From IMG/VR virus record IMGVR_UViG_3300048687_000048, positions 1 to 55,454 of that record: a stretch of DNA of 55,454 nucleotides; one strand, written 5' to 3'. Made by a program: the position numbers and the translations under genes. This stretch comes from a virus. Shown piece by piece: positions 41,803 through 50,261 of the stretch; position 1 is the stretch's first letter, and every line of letters begins with the position of its first letter. The notes under the pieces were generated by a model. It was given only the letters and a program-made list of their open reading frames with translations, did no database searches and was not told the DNA's origin.

Positions 41803-43109
41803 TGGCCGACTGGCAGGCAGCGTTCCTCTCCAAGGTCATCCTGGACGAGGAGATGCAGGCGGCGGTGGTCGCCGGCATCACCACGGAGTTCTTCCGGGAC
41901 GAGCGGTATCAGAGGGTCTACGAGTTCCTAGTAGCGCACTACTCCAAGCACGGCACCGCTCCTGATCTTGAGGTGGTGGCCCAGGTCTTCCCCTCGATGG
42001 AGTGGAAGCCGCAGAAGCAGGCCCTGTCGTATCTCATCGAACAGATGCGCCGGGACCGCAAGTTCGTGCTGCTCACGCAGGGCCTCTCCGCCGCCGCCGA
42101 CCACATCAAGGCCGAGGATGCCGACGAGATGGAGATGGCGATGCACTCGGCGCTGGTGCAGTCCCGCCTGGAGACGTCGGCGTCGGAGGATGCCGACTTC
42201 ACCGAGCGCCAGGTGCACGTCGAGGAACGCCTCATCGATCGCATGGACAACCCCGGTCACCTGCGGGGCATCTCCACCGGCTTCAAGGGCATCGACTTCG
42301 TCACCGGTGGCCTGCAGCCCGAGCAGTTCGTCGTCCTGCTCGGCACGCCCAAGAGCTTCAAGTCGGCCACGCTGCTGGCGATGGCGATCGCCGTGCATGC
42401 CCAGGCCAAGTCTCCGCTGTTCATCGGCTTCGAGATGTCCAGCATCGAGCAGGAGGACCGCACGACGTCCCTCCTGTCCGGTGTGGGCCTCACGAAGATC
42501 ATGAACGGCACCCTCAGCACCAAGGAGTTCGACGCTGTTCAGAAGGCCCTACGAGCGGTTTCAGCGATGCGGCCATTCGTCTTCTCGACCGACATCACGT
42601 CGGCCACTACCGTTTCCGGTGTACAGGCCAAGATCCAGGAGTACCAGCCCGACGTGGTCTTCGTGGATGGTGCTTACCTCATGCAGCCGGACGACGACAA
42701 GATAGAGCCCGGCTCCCCAGCGGCCATGACGTCCGTGAGCAGGGGTTTCAAGCGCCTGGCCCAGTCATCAAAGATCCCGATCGTTGTCACGACCCAGGCC
42801 TCTCTCGTTCGCTCCCGGTCCGGGCTTTCGCTAGCCTCCGGGATGTACACACAGGCGTGGGGGCAGGACTGCGACGTCTTCCTGGGGGTGGAGCGGCAGA
42901 CGGATGACAAGGACCAGCCCGACCACGCCGGGCCGGCCAAGGTGAAGTTCCGAGTAATCGAGTCTCGATCTGGACCCCGTCGTGACACGTTGCTGGAGTG
43001 GGACTGGTCGCACGGCAGTGTGACCGAGTTGGACCCCGAAGCCATCCGAGCAATGTTGAGCACGAAGCGCCGCAAAGAGATGGCGCATCAGGACGACTGG
43101 GACAACTGA
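41802..43109 (+). CDS. DnaB-like replicative helicase
   Basis: 435 residues. An N-terminal helical domain (~1-110), then the RecA-like helicase core: LRGISTGFKGIDFVTGGLQPEQ (partly quoted), Walker A GTPKSFKS at 181-188, FIGFEMSS, Walker B PDVVFVDGAYLM, and PIVVTTQASLVRS. The Walker A has Phe where Gly is usual before Lys, a variant seen in some DnaB/RecA-like proteins. Coupled by TGATG to the preceding gene and followed by the primase. Confidence 0.82.
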   Translation: MADWQAAFLSKVILDEEMQAAVVAGITTEFFRDERYQRVYEFLVAHYSKHGTAPDLEVVAQVFPSMEWKPQKQALSYLIEQMRRDRKFVLLTQGLSAAADHIKAEDADEMEMAMHSALVQSRLETSASEDADFTERQVHVEERLIDRMDNPGHLRGISTGFKGIDFVTGGLQPEQFVVLLGTPKSFKSATLLAMAIAVHAQAKSPLFIGFEMSSIEQEDRTTSLLSGVGLTKIMNGTLSTKEFDAVQKALRAVSAMRPFVFSTDITSATTVSGVQAKIQEYQPDVVFVDGAYLMQPDDDKIEPGSPAAMTSVSRGFKRLAQSSKIPIVVTTQASLVRSRSGLSLASGMYTQAWGQDCDVFLGVERQTDDKDQPDHAGPAKVKFRVIESRSGPRRDTLLEWDWSHGSVTELDPEAIRAMLSTKRRKEMAHQDDWDN

Positions 43110-43110
43110 C

Positions 43111-44031
43111 ATGGACTTGACGGCGATACTTGAGCAAGCAGGTATCACACCTCTTCGTATGACACGACAGGAGGTGATCGCCAGATGTCCACAGCATGAG
43201 GTGCGTGCGGGAAAGCCTGATATCCACCCCTCGTGGTCGATCAACACCGTGACATACACGCACTTCTGCTTCTCGTGCGGGTACCGGGGCAACCTCACCA
43301 GCCTGCTCATCGACCTCACCGGCGAGGCGCCCGAGGATCTGGAGAAGACCCTCGCCACCGAGTCCTTCATCCGCAAGATGGCCGGGGTCCGGGCCGACCC
43401 CGAGCCCACCCTGGCCCCGGTCATCCCGATCCTCACCGAGTGGGCGCTGTTCAACGTGATGGTGGACGTGCCGGCCAAGGTGCTGTCGTTTCGCCACCTC
43501 CAGCGGTCGGCCGTCGATGCCTACGAGGTGCGCTGGGATCAGGAGATGCGTCGCTACGTGCTACCGCTACGCTCACCGGGCGGTGACCTGCTGGGTGCCC
43601 AGTACCGCCAGAAGGGATCGGTCTTCACGCTCCCCGAGGGCATGGAGAAGCGCCACACCCTCTTCGGCCTCCCCCAGTGCGCTGACTCGTCATACTGCGC
43701 CATCGTGGAGTCGCCACTGGACGCCGTCCGTCTCTTCGGCCTGGGTATCCCGGCGCTCTCAGCGCTCGGAGCGTGGGTCAGCAGGGAGCAGGTTCGCCTC
43801 CTGGCGTGCACGTTCACCCGTGTTTACCTGGCGCTCGACAACGACCAGGCCGGCCACGAGTCGGCCGAGAAGCTGGGGCCGGCGCTCCGCAAGGCCGGCA
43901 CCGTCCCGATCCCGTGGGACTACACGGGCATGGTGGACGAGGACGGTACGCCGGCCAAGGACCCAGGCGACGTAGACGACGACGACCTGCTGCTAGCAAG
44001 CTGGGGTCGTACGCTCCGTATGGGTCTATGA
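43111..44031 (+). CDS. DnaG-like primase (zinc + Toprim)
   Basis: 306 residues. A CHC2-type zinc-binding region spans ~25-60 (CPQHEVRAG...HFCFSCGYRG). The Toprim fold is visible at ~190-300: IVESPLDAVRLFG (motif with catalytic Glu), LALDNDQAGH and the late KDPGDVDDDD. It starts 1 nt after the helicase stop. A copy of GTATCACAC lies within its first codons (43139-43147). It should synthesise primers at the fork with the DnaB-like helicase. Confidence 0.8.
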   Translation: MDLTAILEQAGITPLRMTRQEVIARCPQHEVRAGKPDIHPSWSINTVTYTHFCFSCGYRGNLTSLLIDLTGEAPEDLEKTLATESFIRKMAGVRADPEPTLAPVIPILTEWALFNVMVDVPAKVLSFRHLQRSAVDAYEVRWDQEMRRYVLPLRSPGGDLLGAQYRQKGSVFTLPEGMEKRHTLFGLPQCADSSYCAIVESPLDAVRLFGLGIPALSALGAWVSREQVRLLACTFTRVYLALDNDQAGHESAEKLGPALRKAGTVPIPWDYTGMVDEDGTPAKDPGDVDDDDLLLASWGRTLRMGL

Positions 44032-44040
44032 TCCCGATTC

Positions 44041-44322
44041 ATGGGCGACCCGTACATCCGTAGCACACCGGGTTCCGACCGCACCAAGAGCGGCGGCGGG
44101 ATCCGGCAGAAGCGAGAGATCAAGGCTGACGAGCACACGATGCCGACGACGGTGGACGACATCGTCAAGGACATCGAGTGGCTGGTCGAGACGGAGTTGC
44201 AGTTCCTGTGGACCAAGGACCGCATCGGTGATCCCGATCTGCAGCGAGCGGTGAACGTGCTGGTGGCGGTGCACCGTCGCCTGCGTCCGACAGAACGGCG
44301 CCGTAGCATCCCTCGACAGTGA
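44041..44322 (+). CDS. Small hypothetical protein between primase and helicase
   Basis: 93 residues, basic at both ends (DRTKSGGGIRQKREIK; RRLRPTERRRS), with an acidic helical middle (VDDIVKDIEWLVETELQFL). TATGAT lies 8 nt before the ATG and may be a -10 element of a near-leaderless transcript. No family recognised. Confidence 0.5.
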   Translation: MGDPYIRSTPGSDRTKSGGGIRQKREIKADEHTMPTTVDDIVKDIEWLVETELQFLWTKDRIGDPDLQRAVNVLVAVHRRLRPTERRRSIPRQ

Positions 44323-45878
44323 CCCTGGAGCTACGGCCGTACCAGACCGAGGCGGTCGAGCGGATCCTCGATCGCCAGAGCCTGCTGCTCGCTCTGACGA
44401 TGGGTGCCGGCAAGACGGCGACCAGCATCGCTGCCGTCCGCAAGCTGCGGAGGCATAGAGCAGTATCACACGGCGTGGTCTTCGCCCTCAAGTCCACCAA
44501 GTGGCAGTGGGTCCGTGAGATACAGAAGTGGGACCCCCGAGCACGGGTGCAGGTGGTGGACGGTGACAAGGCCCAGCGCACCAGGGCCATCCGCCGAGCC
44601 CAGCACTACGAGTACACGATCCTGCATTACCAGTGCCTGATCCACGACTGGGAGATCATCACCACCCACCTGCCGATCGACTTCGTGATCCTCGATGAGG
44701 TCACCACGATCAAGGGCTTCCGGGCCAAGACGACCAAACGGGCCAAGATCCTCGGCAAGCACACCAACGTGCGCCTCGGCCTGTCCGGTCAGCCGGTGGA
44801 GAACCGCCCCGAAGAGTTGTACAGCATCATGGAGTTCATCGACCCCGAGGTGCTGGGCGGCTTCCACAAGTTCGATCGCACGTTCATCGAGCGGGACCAC
44901 TGGGGTAAGCCCGTGAGATACAAGAACCTCAACCTGATCGCTGATCGGCTGGGGCCGGCGATGTACCGCAAGAGCCGGGAGGACATCAGCGAGTGGCTGC
45001 CGGAGATGATGGAGCTACCGATGCCGGTGGAGCTAGAGCCCGAGCACATGGCCCTCCACGACCTGGTGCGGGACGACCTCAGCAACGCCATCGACAAGGC
45101 CCTGGGGGAGGGCGTACGGGGCGGCAACTTCGACATCCAGGCCCACTACGGGCGGGCACCGAGCGGCAGCGACCCCGGCCTGATGGGTCAGGTGATGAGC
45201 CGGATGCTGGCGATGCGGATGCTCTCTTCTCATCCGGCTCTCCTCCGTGTCTCGGCGGACAACTTCGATAGCCAGGTAACGAGGTCTGGCAGTCAGTACG
45301 CCAGCGAGCTACGTGCAGCCGGCGTGCTCGACGGTCTGCCCACGACCCACGCCAAGCTCGACTCACTGCTGGAGATGATCACCGAGATCGTCAACGAGGA
45401 TCCTCGACACAAGGTGGTGGTGTTCTCGTTCTTCAAGCCGATGCTGGCGATCATCGGTAGCGAGCTACGAAAGCTCGGTATCACACACTCGACGCTCACC
45501 GGTGACTCCTCGACCCAGGAGCGGGACGAGCGCATCGTCTCGTTCAACACCAACCCCAAGCATCGGGTGTTCCTGTCCTCCGACGCCGGGGCCTACGGCA
45601 TCAGCCTCGGTGCCGGCAGCCACCTGATCTGCTACGACCTGCCGTGGTCGGCCGGCGCCCTCGGTCAGCGCATCAGCCGCATCGATCGCACCGACAGCCT
45701 CTTCAAGCAGATCACCATCGGCTACATGTTCGGCGTGGAAACGATTGAAGAACGTATGTTCAACATGCTCCAGCAGAAGCGCAAGGTGGCACGGGCGTTC
45801 ATCGACGGGGAGTTCGACATCAAGAGCGGCACCCTCAACCTCGACCTGCAGTCCCTGCGGGAGTTCCTGGACGCCTGA
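44319..45878 (+). CDS. SNF2-type SF2 DNA helicase/ATPase
   Basis: 519 residues from a GTG overlapping the previous stop. Motifs: LRPYQTEAVERIL (Q-like), Walker A TMGAGKT at 27-33, DEVTTIKG (motif II), LSGQPVENRPEELYS, and in the C-terminal lobe KVVVFSFFKPML, FLSSDAGAYGISL and GQRISRIDRTD (motif VI). This is the layout of phage SNF2-like helicases used in replication or recombination. A strong terminator follows directly. Confidence 0.85.
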   Translation: MTLELRPYQTEAVERILDRQSLLLALTMGAGKTATSIAAVRKLRRHRAVSHGVVFALKSTKWQWVREIQKWDPRARVQVVDGDKAQRTRAIRRAQHYEYTILHYQCLIHDWEIITTHLPIDFVILDEVTTIKGFRAKTTKRAKILGKHTNVRLGLSGQPVENRPEELYSIMEFIDPEVLGGFHKFDRTFIERDHWGKPVRYKNLNLIADRLGPAMYRKSREDISEWLPEMMELPMPVELEPEHMALHDLVRDDLSNAIDKALGEGVRGGNFDIQAHYGRAPSGSDPGLMGQVMSRMLAMRMLSSHPALLRVSADNFDSQVTRSGSQYASELRAAGVLDGLPTTHAKLDSLLEMITEIVNEDPRHKVVVFSFFKPMLAIIGSELRKLGITHSTLTGDSSTQERDERIVSFNTNPKHRVFLSSDAGAYGISLGAGSHLICYDLPWSAGALGQRISRIDRTDSLFKQITIGYMFGVETIEERMFNMLQQKRKVARAFIDGEFDIKSGTLNLDLQSLREFLDA

Positions 45879-45881
45879 CAG

Positions 45882-45921
45882 GGAAGAGCCCCCGGCGAAG
45901 GGCTCGACCGGGGGCTCTTCC
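45882..45921. terminator. Bidirectional terminator between convergent genes
   Basis: Perfect 14-bp arms GGAAGAGCCCCCGG / CCGGGGGCTCTTCC with a 12-nt loop, between the rightward helicase and the leftward secreted-protein gene. Confidence 0.85.
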
Positions 45922-45949
45922 TGCCGCAGGCAGGCGGACTCAGTCCCTC

Positions 45950-46279
45950 TCAGGAACTGTGGGCGCCGTCCGCCCGCTTGGGTGCGGGTGCGGCCGGCGT
46001 TGATGGCGTCGCCGTGTAAGAGTCGTTTCGACGCTTGAGGCCGGCCAGCCCGGCCAGGCCGAGGAGGCCCAGCAGGCCCCACAGTCCCGTCTTGTCGGAG
46101 TCATCGTCATCGTCGCCGTTGACGGGCGATGACTCCACGGTCTGGACTGTGACGTCCCGCTCGACGGTGCTGGTCTTGACGTCCAGCGTGGTGGGCGTGG
46201 TGTCCTCCTGAGCACGGGCGACGCTGCCCACGCTCAGCGAGGCAGCCACAGCCGCCAGGGCGATCAGGAGGCGCTTCAC
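45950..46279 (-). CDS. Secreted WGxxGxxG-type small protein
   Basis: 109 residues from a GTG, encoded directly downstream of the PRC-barrel gene (2 nt gap). A signal peptide (KRLLIALAAVAASLSVGSV, cleavage after ARAQ) is followed by a Thr/Val-rich segment, a run of five aspartates, and GLWGLLGLLGLAGLAGLKRR. This Trp/Gly/Leu helix plus basic cluster is the pattern of WGxxGxxG/CTERM-like sorting signals. A Pro/Ala-rich tail extends beyond it, unusual for a terminal anchor. Probably exported to the membrane or surface. Confidence 0.6.
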   Translation of the reverse strand: MKRLLIALAAVAASLSVGSVARAQEDTTPTTLDVKTSTVERDVTVQTVESSPVNGDDDDDSDKTGLWGLLGLLGLAGLAGLKRRNDSYTATPSTPAAPAPKRADGAHSS

Positions 46280-46281
46280 GT

Positions 46282-46926
46282 CTACCGCCGCTCTTGCGTC
46301 TGGGTGGTCCCCCGCTCGGTCCGCACGTCACCCTCGGCGGTCGTCCGCTCGACACGGACCTCCTCCTTGGTCACGGGGACCATCTCGGTGCGCTGGTACT
46401 TGCGGAGCCGCACCTGCTCGGGACGGGAGACGACCTGCGCCTCCTGGTTCTGGATCGTGACCGACTCCTCCTCGCCCACGTCCCGCCATTCGCTGGTGGT
46501 CTGGTCCCAGCGCCGGGACGTGAAGTCCTTGTCCGCCCGGTTGCGCTGGTAGGCCGGGCCGTAGCCGGCCGTCTTGAGCTTGGGGTCCGCCTGGTAGTCG
46601 TAGCCGTAGTAGGACCACAACTCCTGCTCCTGGGACGGGGACAGGTTGTCGTCCTCATCGATGCGGGGAGCGTCCTTGATCATGTCCTTCGGGAAGTTCA
46701 GGCGGAGGTTGCCCTCACCGTCCTCGGTGTTGATCGTCTGGGAGCCGTGGATCGGCACGAACGTGTGCTTGGAGCCGAACAGGCCGGTCTTCACGGCCAG
46801 CCACTCGGGGCGCCCTGTCACGTCGTCGTAGAAGATGTCGGTGATCTCACCGACCTTCTCGCCCGTGTTGTCGTAGGCGTCTCGGCCGATCCAGCCTTCG
46901 TAGCTGGTGTTCCTCTGGTTCGCCAT
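46282..46926 (-). CDS. PRC-barrel domain protein with DUF2382-like C-terminus
   Basis: 214 residues; AGGAAGG lies 6 nt before the ATG. Residues ~10-80 form a PRC barrel (WIGRDAYDNTGEKVGEITDI, EWLAVKTGLFGSKHTFVPI). The C-terminus (VRLRKYQRTEMVPVTKEEVR) matches the DUF2382 (YsnF/AvaK) stress-response domain. This two-domain architecture is common in actinobacterial stress proteins but unusual in a phage, suggesting acquisition from a host. It leads the small secreted-protein gene. Confidence 0.82.
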   Translation of the reverse strand: MANQRNTSYEGWIGRDAYDNTGEKVGEITDIFYDDVTGRPEWLAVKTGLFGSKHTFVPIHGSQTINTEDGEGNLRLNFPKDMIKDAPRIDEDDNLSPSQEQELWSYYGYDYQADPKLKTAGYGPAYQRNRADKDFTSRRWDQTTSEWRDVGEEESVTIQNQEAQVVSRPEQVRLRKYQRTEMVPVTKEEVRVERTTAEGDVRTERGTTQTQERR

Positions 46927-46965
46927 GTGATTCCTTCCTCATGGGGTTAAGGACAGGGAATCGAT

Positions 46966-47004
46966 ACCCGTCTGGCGAGGCTCAAACACCTCCGCCAGAC
47001 GGGT
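46966..47004 (-). terminator. Terminator of the LPPTG surface-protein gene
   Basis: Arms ACCCGTCTGGCG / CGCCAGACGGGT plus an inner AGG/CCT, 27 nt beyond the surface-protein stop. It also lies in the leader region of the PRC-barrel gene. GTGAGATAC and GTATCACAC motifs flank it at 47010-47036. Confidence 0.7.
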
Positions 47005-47030
47005 TCATAGTGAGATACGAAACCCCGGTA

Positions 47031-48581
47031 TCACACGGAGCGGCGACGCCGGGCAACCAGCACCAGCGTGCTACCCAGGGCGAGGATGCCGGCGGCGATG
47101 GCCGGCGTGTACGGATCGCTACCGGTGGGCGGCAGACCGTTGGAGGGAGGCGCAGGCGGAGCACCTGGCGGCGGCGTCTGACCTGGCGGGTTGTCCGGGT
47201 TGGCGCAGTTGGCTGACTCGGGCGGGTAGGTGATGAACGCTGTGGCCGTGGGGTTGACGGTGTATGTCAACAGGATGCCTTCCCGCAGGAACTCGTCAGA
47301 GGGATCACGTACCCAAAGACCAGCAGCGTTGAGGTTCCAGCCGGGCACGTCAGCGATGGTCCCGTCAGCATTGACGACGGTGCCTGGATACAGCAGTTCG
47401 ACGTGCCCACCAGGCTGATACACGAGGGGCTGACTGGAGACAACGTTCCCGTTGATGTCACTCATCGTCAACGTACCCGTCTGGCCGGCCAGCGACGGGA
47501 ACCCAGGCAGGGCGAAGTCGATGACGATCGTCGGCACCTCACTGCGGCAGACCGTCGCCGCTCCCCGGAAGCTGAACGTCGGGGGCAAGGTGGTCGTAGT
47601 GATACCAGGGGTCGTCGTCGTGGTCGCCGGGATGGTTGAGGTGGTGGTTGTTGGGCCAGTCGTCGTCGTCGGCCCAGTCGTAGTGGTCGCCGCCGGGGGG
47701 AGCGTCGTGGTCGTTGATGTCGTCGCTCCTGTCGTGGTGGTGACCGGCACGCAGCCCTCATCGATGAGCAGCGGGCCAGCCGTGGCTGTCTCGGTGCCGA
47801 TGGTGTAGGTCACCACGTTGATGTCGCCCCGCCCGGCGGGCCACGGGATCGTCACGGTGGTGTTGGACTGGAAGACCAGTGGAGTGGGGCTGCCCCCGTC
47901 GAACAGCAACGTGCCGGTCTGGCCGTTGAGGTCGGGACGGTTGCCGAAGGTGATCGAGATGGCCGGGCCAGTTGGTAGGCACACGGCCGAGACGGGCACC
48001 GAGAACAGACTGGGCGTCGGGGGACGAGTCGTCGTCGTTGTCCCCCCACCGCCGGCCGTTGTGGTGGTGTTGCCGGCAGTTGTCGTTGTGGCCCTGACAG
48101 TTGTCGTTGTGCCTCCAGAACTTGTCGTTGTGGTGGCCGCAGTTGTGGTTGTGGCCCTCGCCGTGGTGGTGGTCGCCGCTGCCGTGGTCGTGGTGGCCTT
48201 CACCGTCGTCGTCGGGTAGGTGTGTGGCGGCTTGACCGTGGTGGTCGTCTCGTGCGGCTTGTAGGTGGTCGTCGTCTCGTGGGGCTTGTACGTCGTCGTC
48301 GTTTCGTGCGGCTTCTCCGTGGTCGTGGTGTGACTCACCGGCGGGCACGGATGTCCCTCGTCCACGAAGAAGTCGGTGTCGTGACCGCCCGGACTTCCTG
48401 GTAGGTGGGCGTCGTAGCTCGCATCGTCGGGGTAGATGATGTGGGCGTTACCGGGGTTTCCAGGGGGGACGTGACATATGGGGAGCTTGTCGTGACCTGG
48501 GGTTCCGTCTCCCTGGTTGGCAGCAGCGACACCTCCGCACGCAGCCAGCAACAGAGTGAGAGCCAGGACCATTCGACGCAT
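47031..48581 (-). CDS. Mucin-like surface protein with LPPTG sortase signal
   Basis: 516 residues from the ATG at 48581. The signal peptide RRMVLALTLLLAACGGVAAA contains a lipobox (LAAC) as well as an AxA site. Then comes a CHVPPGNPGNAH domain common in actinobacterial surface proteins, a ~100-residue stalk of TTTT blocks with KPHE and RA spacers, and two related beta domains (...LNGQTGTLLFDGG; ...LAGQTGTLTMSD). The C-terminus is LPPTGSD, a hydrophobic helix and RRRRSV, a complete LPXTG wall anchor. It should be displayed on the infected cell. Confidence 0.78.
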   Translation of the reverse strand: MRRMVLALTLLLAACGGVAAANQGDGTPGHDKLPICHVPPGNPGNAHIIYPDDASYDAHLPGSPGGHDTDFFVDEGHPCPPVSHTTTTEKPHETTTTYKPHETTTTYKPHETTTTVKPPHTYPTTTVKATTTTAAATTTTARATTTTAATTTTSSGGTTTTVRATTTTAGNTTTTAGGGGTTTTTRPPTPSLFSVPVSAVCLPTGPAISITFGNRPDLNGQTGTLLFDGGSPTPLVFQSNTTVTIPWPAGRGDINVVTYTIGTETATAGPLLIDEGCVPVTTTTGATTSTTTTLPPAATTTTGPTTTTGPTTTTSTIPATTTTTPGITTTTLPPTFSFRGAATVCRSEVPTIVIDFALPGFPSLAGQTGTLTMSDINGNVVSSQPLVYQPGGHVELLYPGTVVNADGTIADVPGWNLNAAGLWVRDPSDEFLREGILLTYTVNPTATAFITYPPESANCANPDNPPGQTPPPGAPPAPPSNGLPPTGSDPYTPAIAAGILALGSTLVLVARRRRSV

Positions 48582-48602
48582 GAGTCGGGACCTTATAGCG
48601 CA

Positions 48603-48634
48603 AGGAGCCCACACTCCGAAGAATGTGGGCTCCT
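48603..48634 (-). terminator. Terminator of ro60
   Basis: Perfect 11-bp arms AGGAGCCCACA / TGTGGGCTCCT with a 10-nt loop, starting 35 nt beyond the ro60 stop. A TATAAG element (48593-48598, minus strand) follows and may be the -10 of the surface-protein gene. Confidence 0.75.
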
Positions 48635-48668
48635 GCGTCGCTTGTGGCGGCGACTGCTCTCCAGCTAC

Positions 48669-50255
48669 TCAGACCCTACCGGCCGAGAAGTCAGCGATCA
48701 GACTGGGCGCCGCCGAGTCGAACCCGACGATGTCCAGCATCCCAGCGTCGCTGGGATCAGCGATGCTGAACTGGTTGGCGCACATGCCGACCACTACGCA
48801 GCGGGCGGGGATGCCGGTCCGCTGGCGGTACTGACGCAACGCCTGCACCGGGTGGATCGAGCCGGCCCACGTCTCCGAGTCCGTGTAGATCACGAAGGTG
48901 TCCACGCTGACACCGTGCTTGATCGCCCACAGCATCGGCTGAGCGCAGTCCGTCCGGTCGAACGGCATGCGCCGGGTCGAGTTGACCACGTCGGCCAGCG
49001 ACATCCCGGCGTGCAGGTTGATGGGGATGAACCCACCGCTGAACGCCATGACTGCCGTCTGCGGCTCGGTCGCCAGCGTCACCAACGCCATCGCACTCGA
49101 CGCCTCACGGGCCGAGAGGAAGGTGCCAGCGATCTGGCTGCCGTCCATGGAGCCCGACACGTCGAGCGCCACCAGCGTGCGCTTGTTGGCCGGCTCCACG
49201 TTGTCGAACGCCATCGAGAACGTGTTGCCCAGTGCGTTGACCACCTTGCCCGAGGGCTGCCAGGTGAGGCTGCCCTTGAAGCCGTGACCCTCGGCGTAGG
49301 TAGCCGCTGCGGTGAGGACGTTGAGCGGATGGATCCGGCTGCCCTTCACCGCCCGCTCGTTGACCAGTCGCTCAGCGACCATGACCTCGGCCCCCGACAT
49401 CGGCTTGATGGTGCCGTTGGCGGTGAGCCGGCCGAGGTTCCGCACGAGCGCACCCAAACCGAGGTTCGGGAGCATGGCGTGCCAGATCTCCGGCTTGGTC
49501 AGCATCTCGGACGGCACCACCTCCCAGGGGAGGCGGAACTGCTCGATCAACTGCACGGCCTCGTCAACCGTGGTGCCGTTGTCGTGGAGCTTGTCCACGG
49601 CCCCGAGGAACGTGCCCTCGACGCCCGGCACCTTGTTGACGGCCCAGCCGAGCGCCTTGGCCTTGGACGAGCCCACCGTGGGGCGGGGCTTCGACAGGCG
49701 CAGCAGGTCACGGTGCGACCAGCCCTCACGGGACTGGTACTTCGCCACCTGGAGGCACAGGTCGTCCAGGTCACGGTTCATGTACCAGTCACCGATGGCC
49801 GTCCGCAGCGAGCGGCCCCAGCCCCGGAACTGCTCGACGTAGGAGGCGAACAGCAACAGGTGGGAGCCGGTGCGGCAGACCAAGGGCAGCGCATCGAGCG
49901 CCGCCTGACGCACGGTGAGATCGTGCTCCCAGCCGGCGCACATGGCGAGGACGAACATCGTCGGGTGCTGCTTGGGCGCCCGTCCGTTGACGGAGATGTC
50001 CACGACGGTGGAGACGACCCGCAGCCCGTCCTCATGGATGCACTCCATGATCTTGACGGCGGCGTCCTTGGTCAGCTTGCGCTCCGACGTGTAATACGTC
50101 CCGCCCTCGGTGCCGAGCACCAGGAAGCGGTTGAGCATGGTCCAGCGATCGACCGGGAAGCTGTGCCCGCCGGCAGCGTTGGGAACGGTGCCGGGGATCG
50201 GCTTGCTCTGGGGCGTGGCCGTGGTCGAGATGTCGTGGTATGGCGTGCGTGCCAT
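48669..50255 (-). CDS. rsr: Ro60/TROVE-domain RNA-binding protein
   Basis: 528 residues from the ATG at 50255, with GGAGG six nt upstream. It shows the Ro60 layout: an N-terminal segment (~22-60: WTMLNRFLVLGTEGGTYYTS, KLTKDAAVKIM) followed by the HEAT-repeat ring, then a von Willebrand A domain with MIDAS residues D365-x-S367-x-S369 in LDVSGSM, the later MIDAS Thr in DRTDCAQP, and a YTDSETWAG loop. Ro60 rings bind Y RNAs on their outer face and misfolded RNAs in the cavity; bacterial orthologues cooperate with exoribonucleases. Four Y-RNA-like elements lie immediately upstream on the same strand. Ro-like proteins are known in some mycobacteriophages. Confidence 0.92.
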   Translation of the reverse strand: MARTPYHDISTTATPQSKPIPGTVPNAAGGHSFPVDRWTMLNRFLVLGTEGGTYYTSERKLTKDAAVKIMECIHEDGLRVVSTVVDISVNGRAPKQHPTMFVLAMCAGWEHDLTVRQAALDALPLVCRTGSHLLLFASYVEQFRGWGRSLRTAIGDWYMNRDLDDLCLQVAKYQSREGWSHRDLLRLSKPRPTVGSSKAKALGWAVNKVPGVEGTFLGAVDKLHDNGTTVDEAVQLIEQFRLPWEVVPSEMLTKPEIWHAMLPNLGLGALVRNLGRLTANGTIKPMSGAEVMVAERLVNERAVKGSRIHPLNVLTAAATYAEGHGFKGSLTWQPSGKVVNALGNTFSMAFDNVEPANKRTLVALDVSGSMDGSQIAGTFLSAREASSAMALVTLATEPQTAVMAFSGGFIPINLHAGMSLADVVNSTRRMPFDRTDCAQPMLWAIKHGVSVDTFVIYTDSETWAGSIHPVQALRQYRQRTGIPARCVVVGMCANQFSIADPSDAGMLDIVGFDSAAPSLIADFSAGRV

Positions 50256-50261
50256 GGTGGT

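Noticed and set aside
43990-44040. Paralogous promoter repeats built on TGCTAGCAA (43991 and 52646)
   Set aside because: The shared string is short and lies at different distances from the -10-like elements; part of the first copy is coding. Not enough to call a repeat family.
46927-47030. Small gene between the PRC-barrel and surface-protein genes
   Set aside because: The gap is filled by the terminator hairpin, GATAC motifs and the PRC ribosome site; no convincing frame exists.
47760-48350. Simple-sequence GTGGTG/CGTCGT tract as a non-coding repeat
   Set aside because: It encodes the Thr-rich stalk of the LPPTG surface protein on the minus strand; frames on the plus strand (e.g. Val-rich) are shadows.
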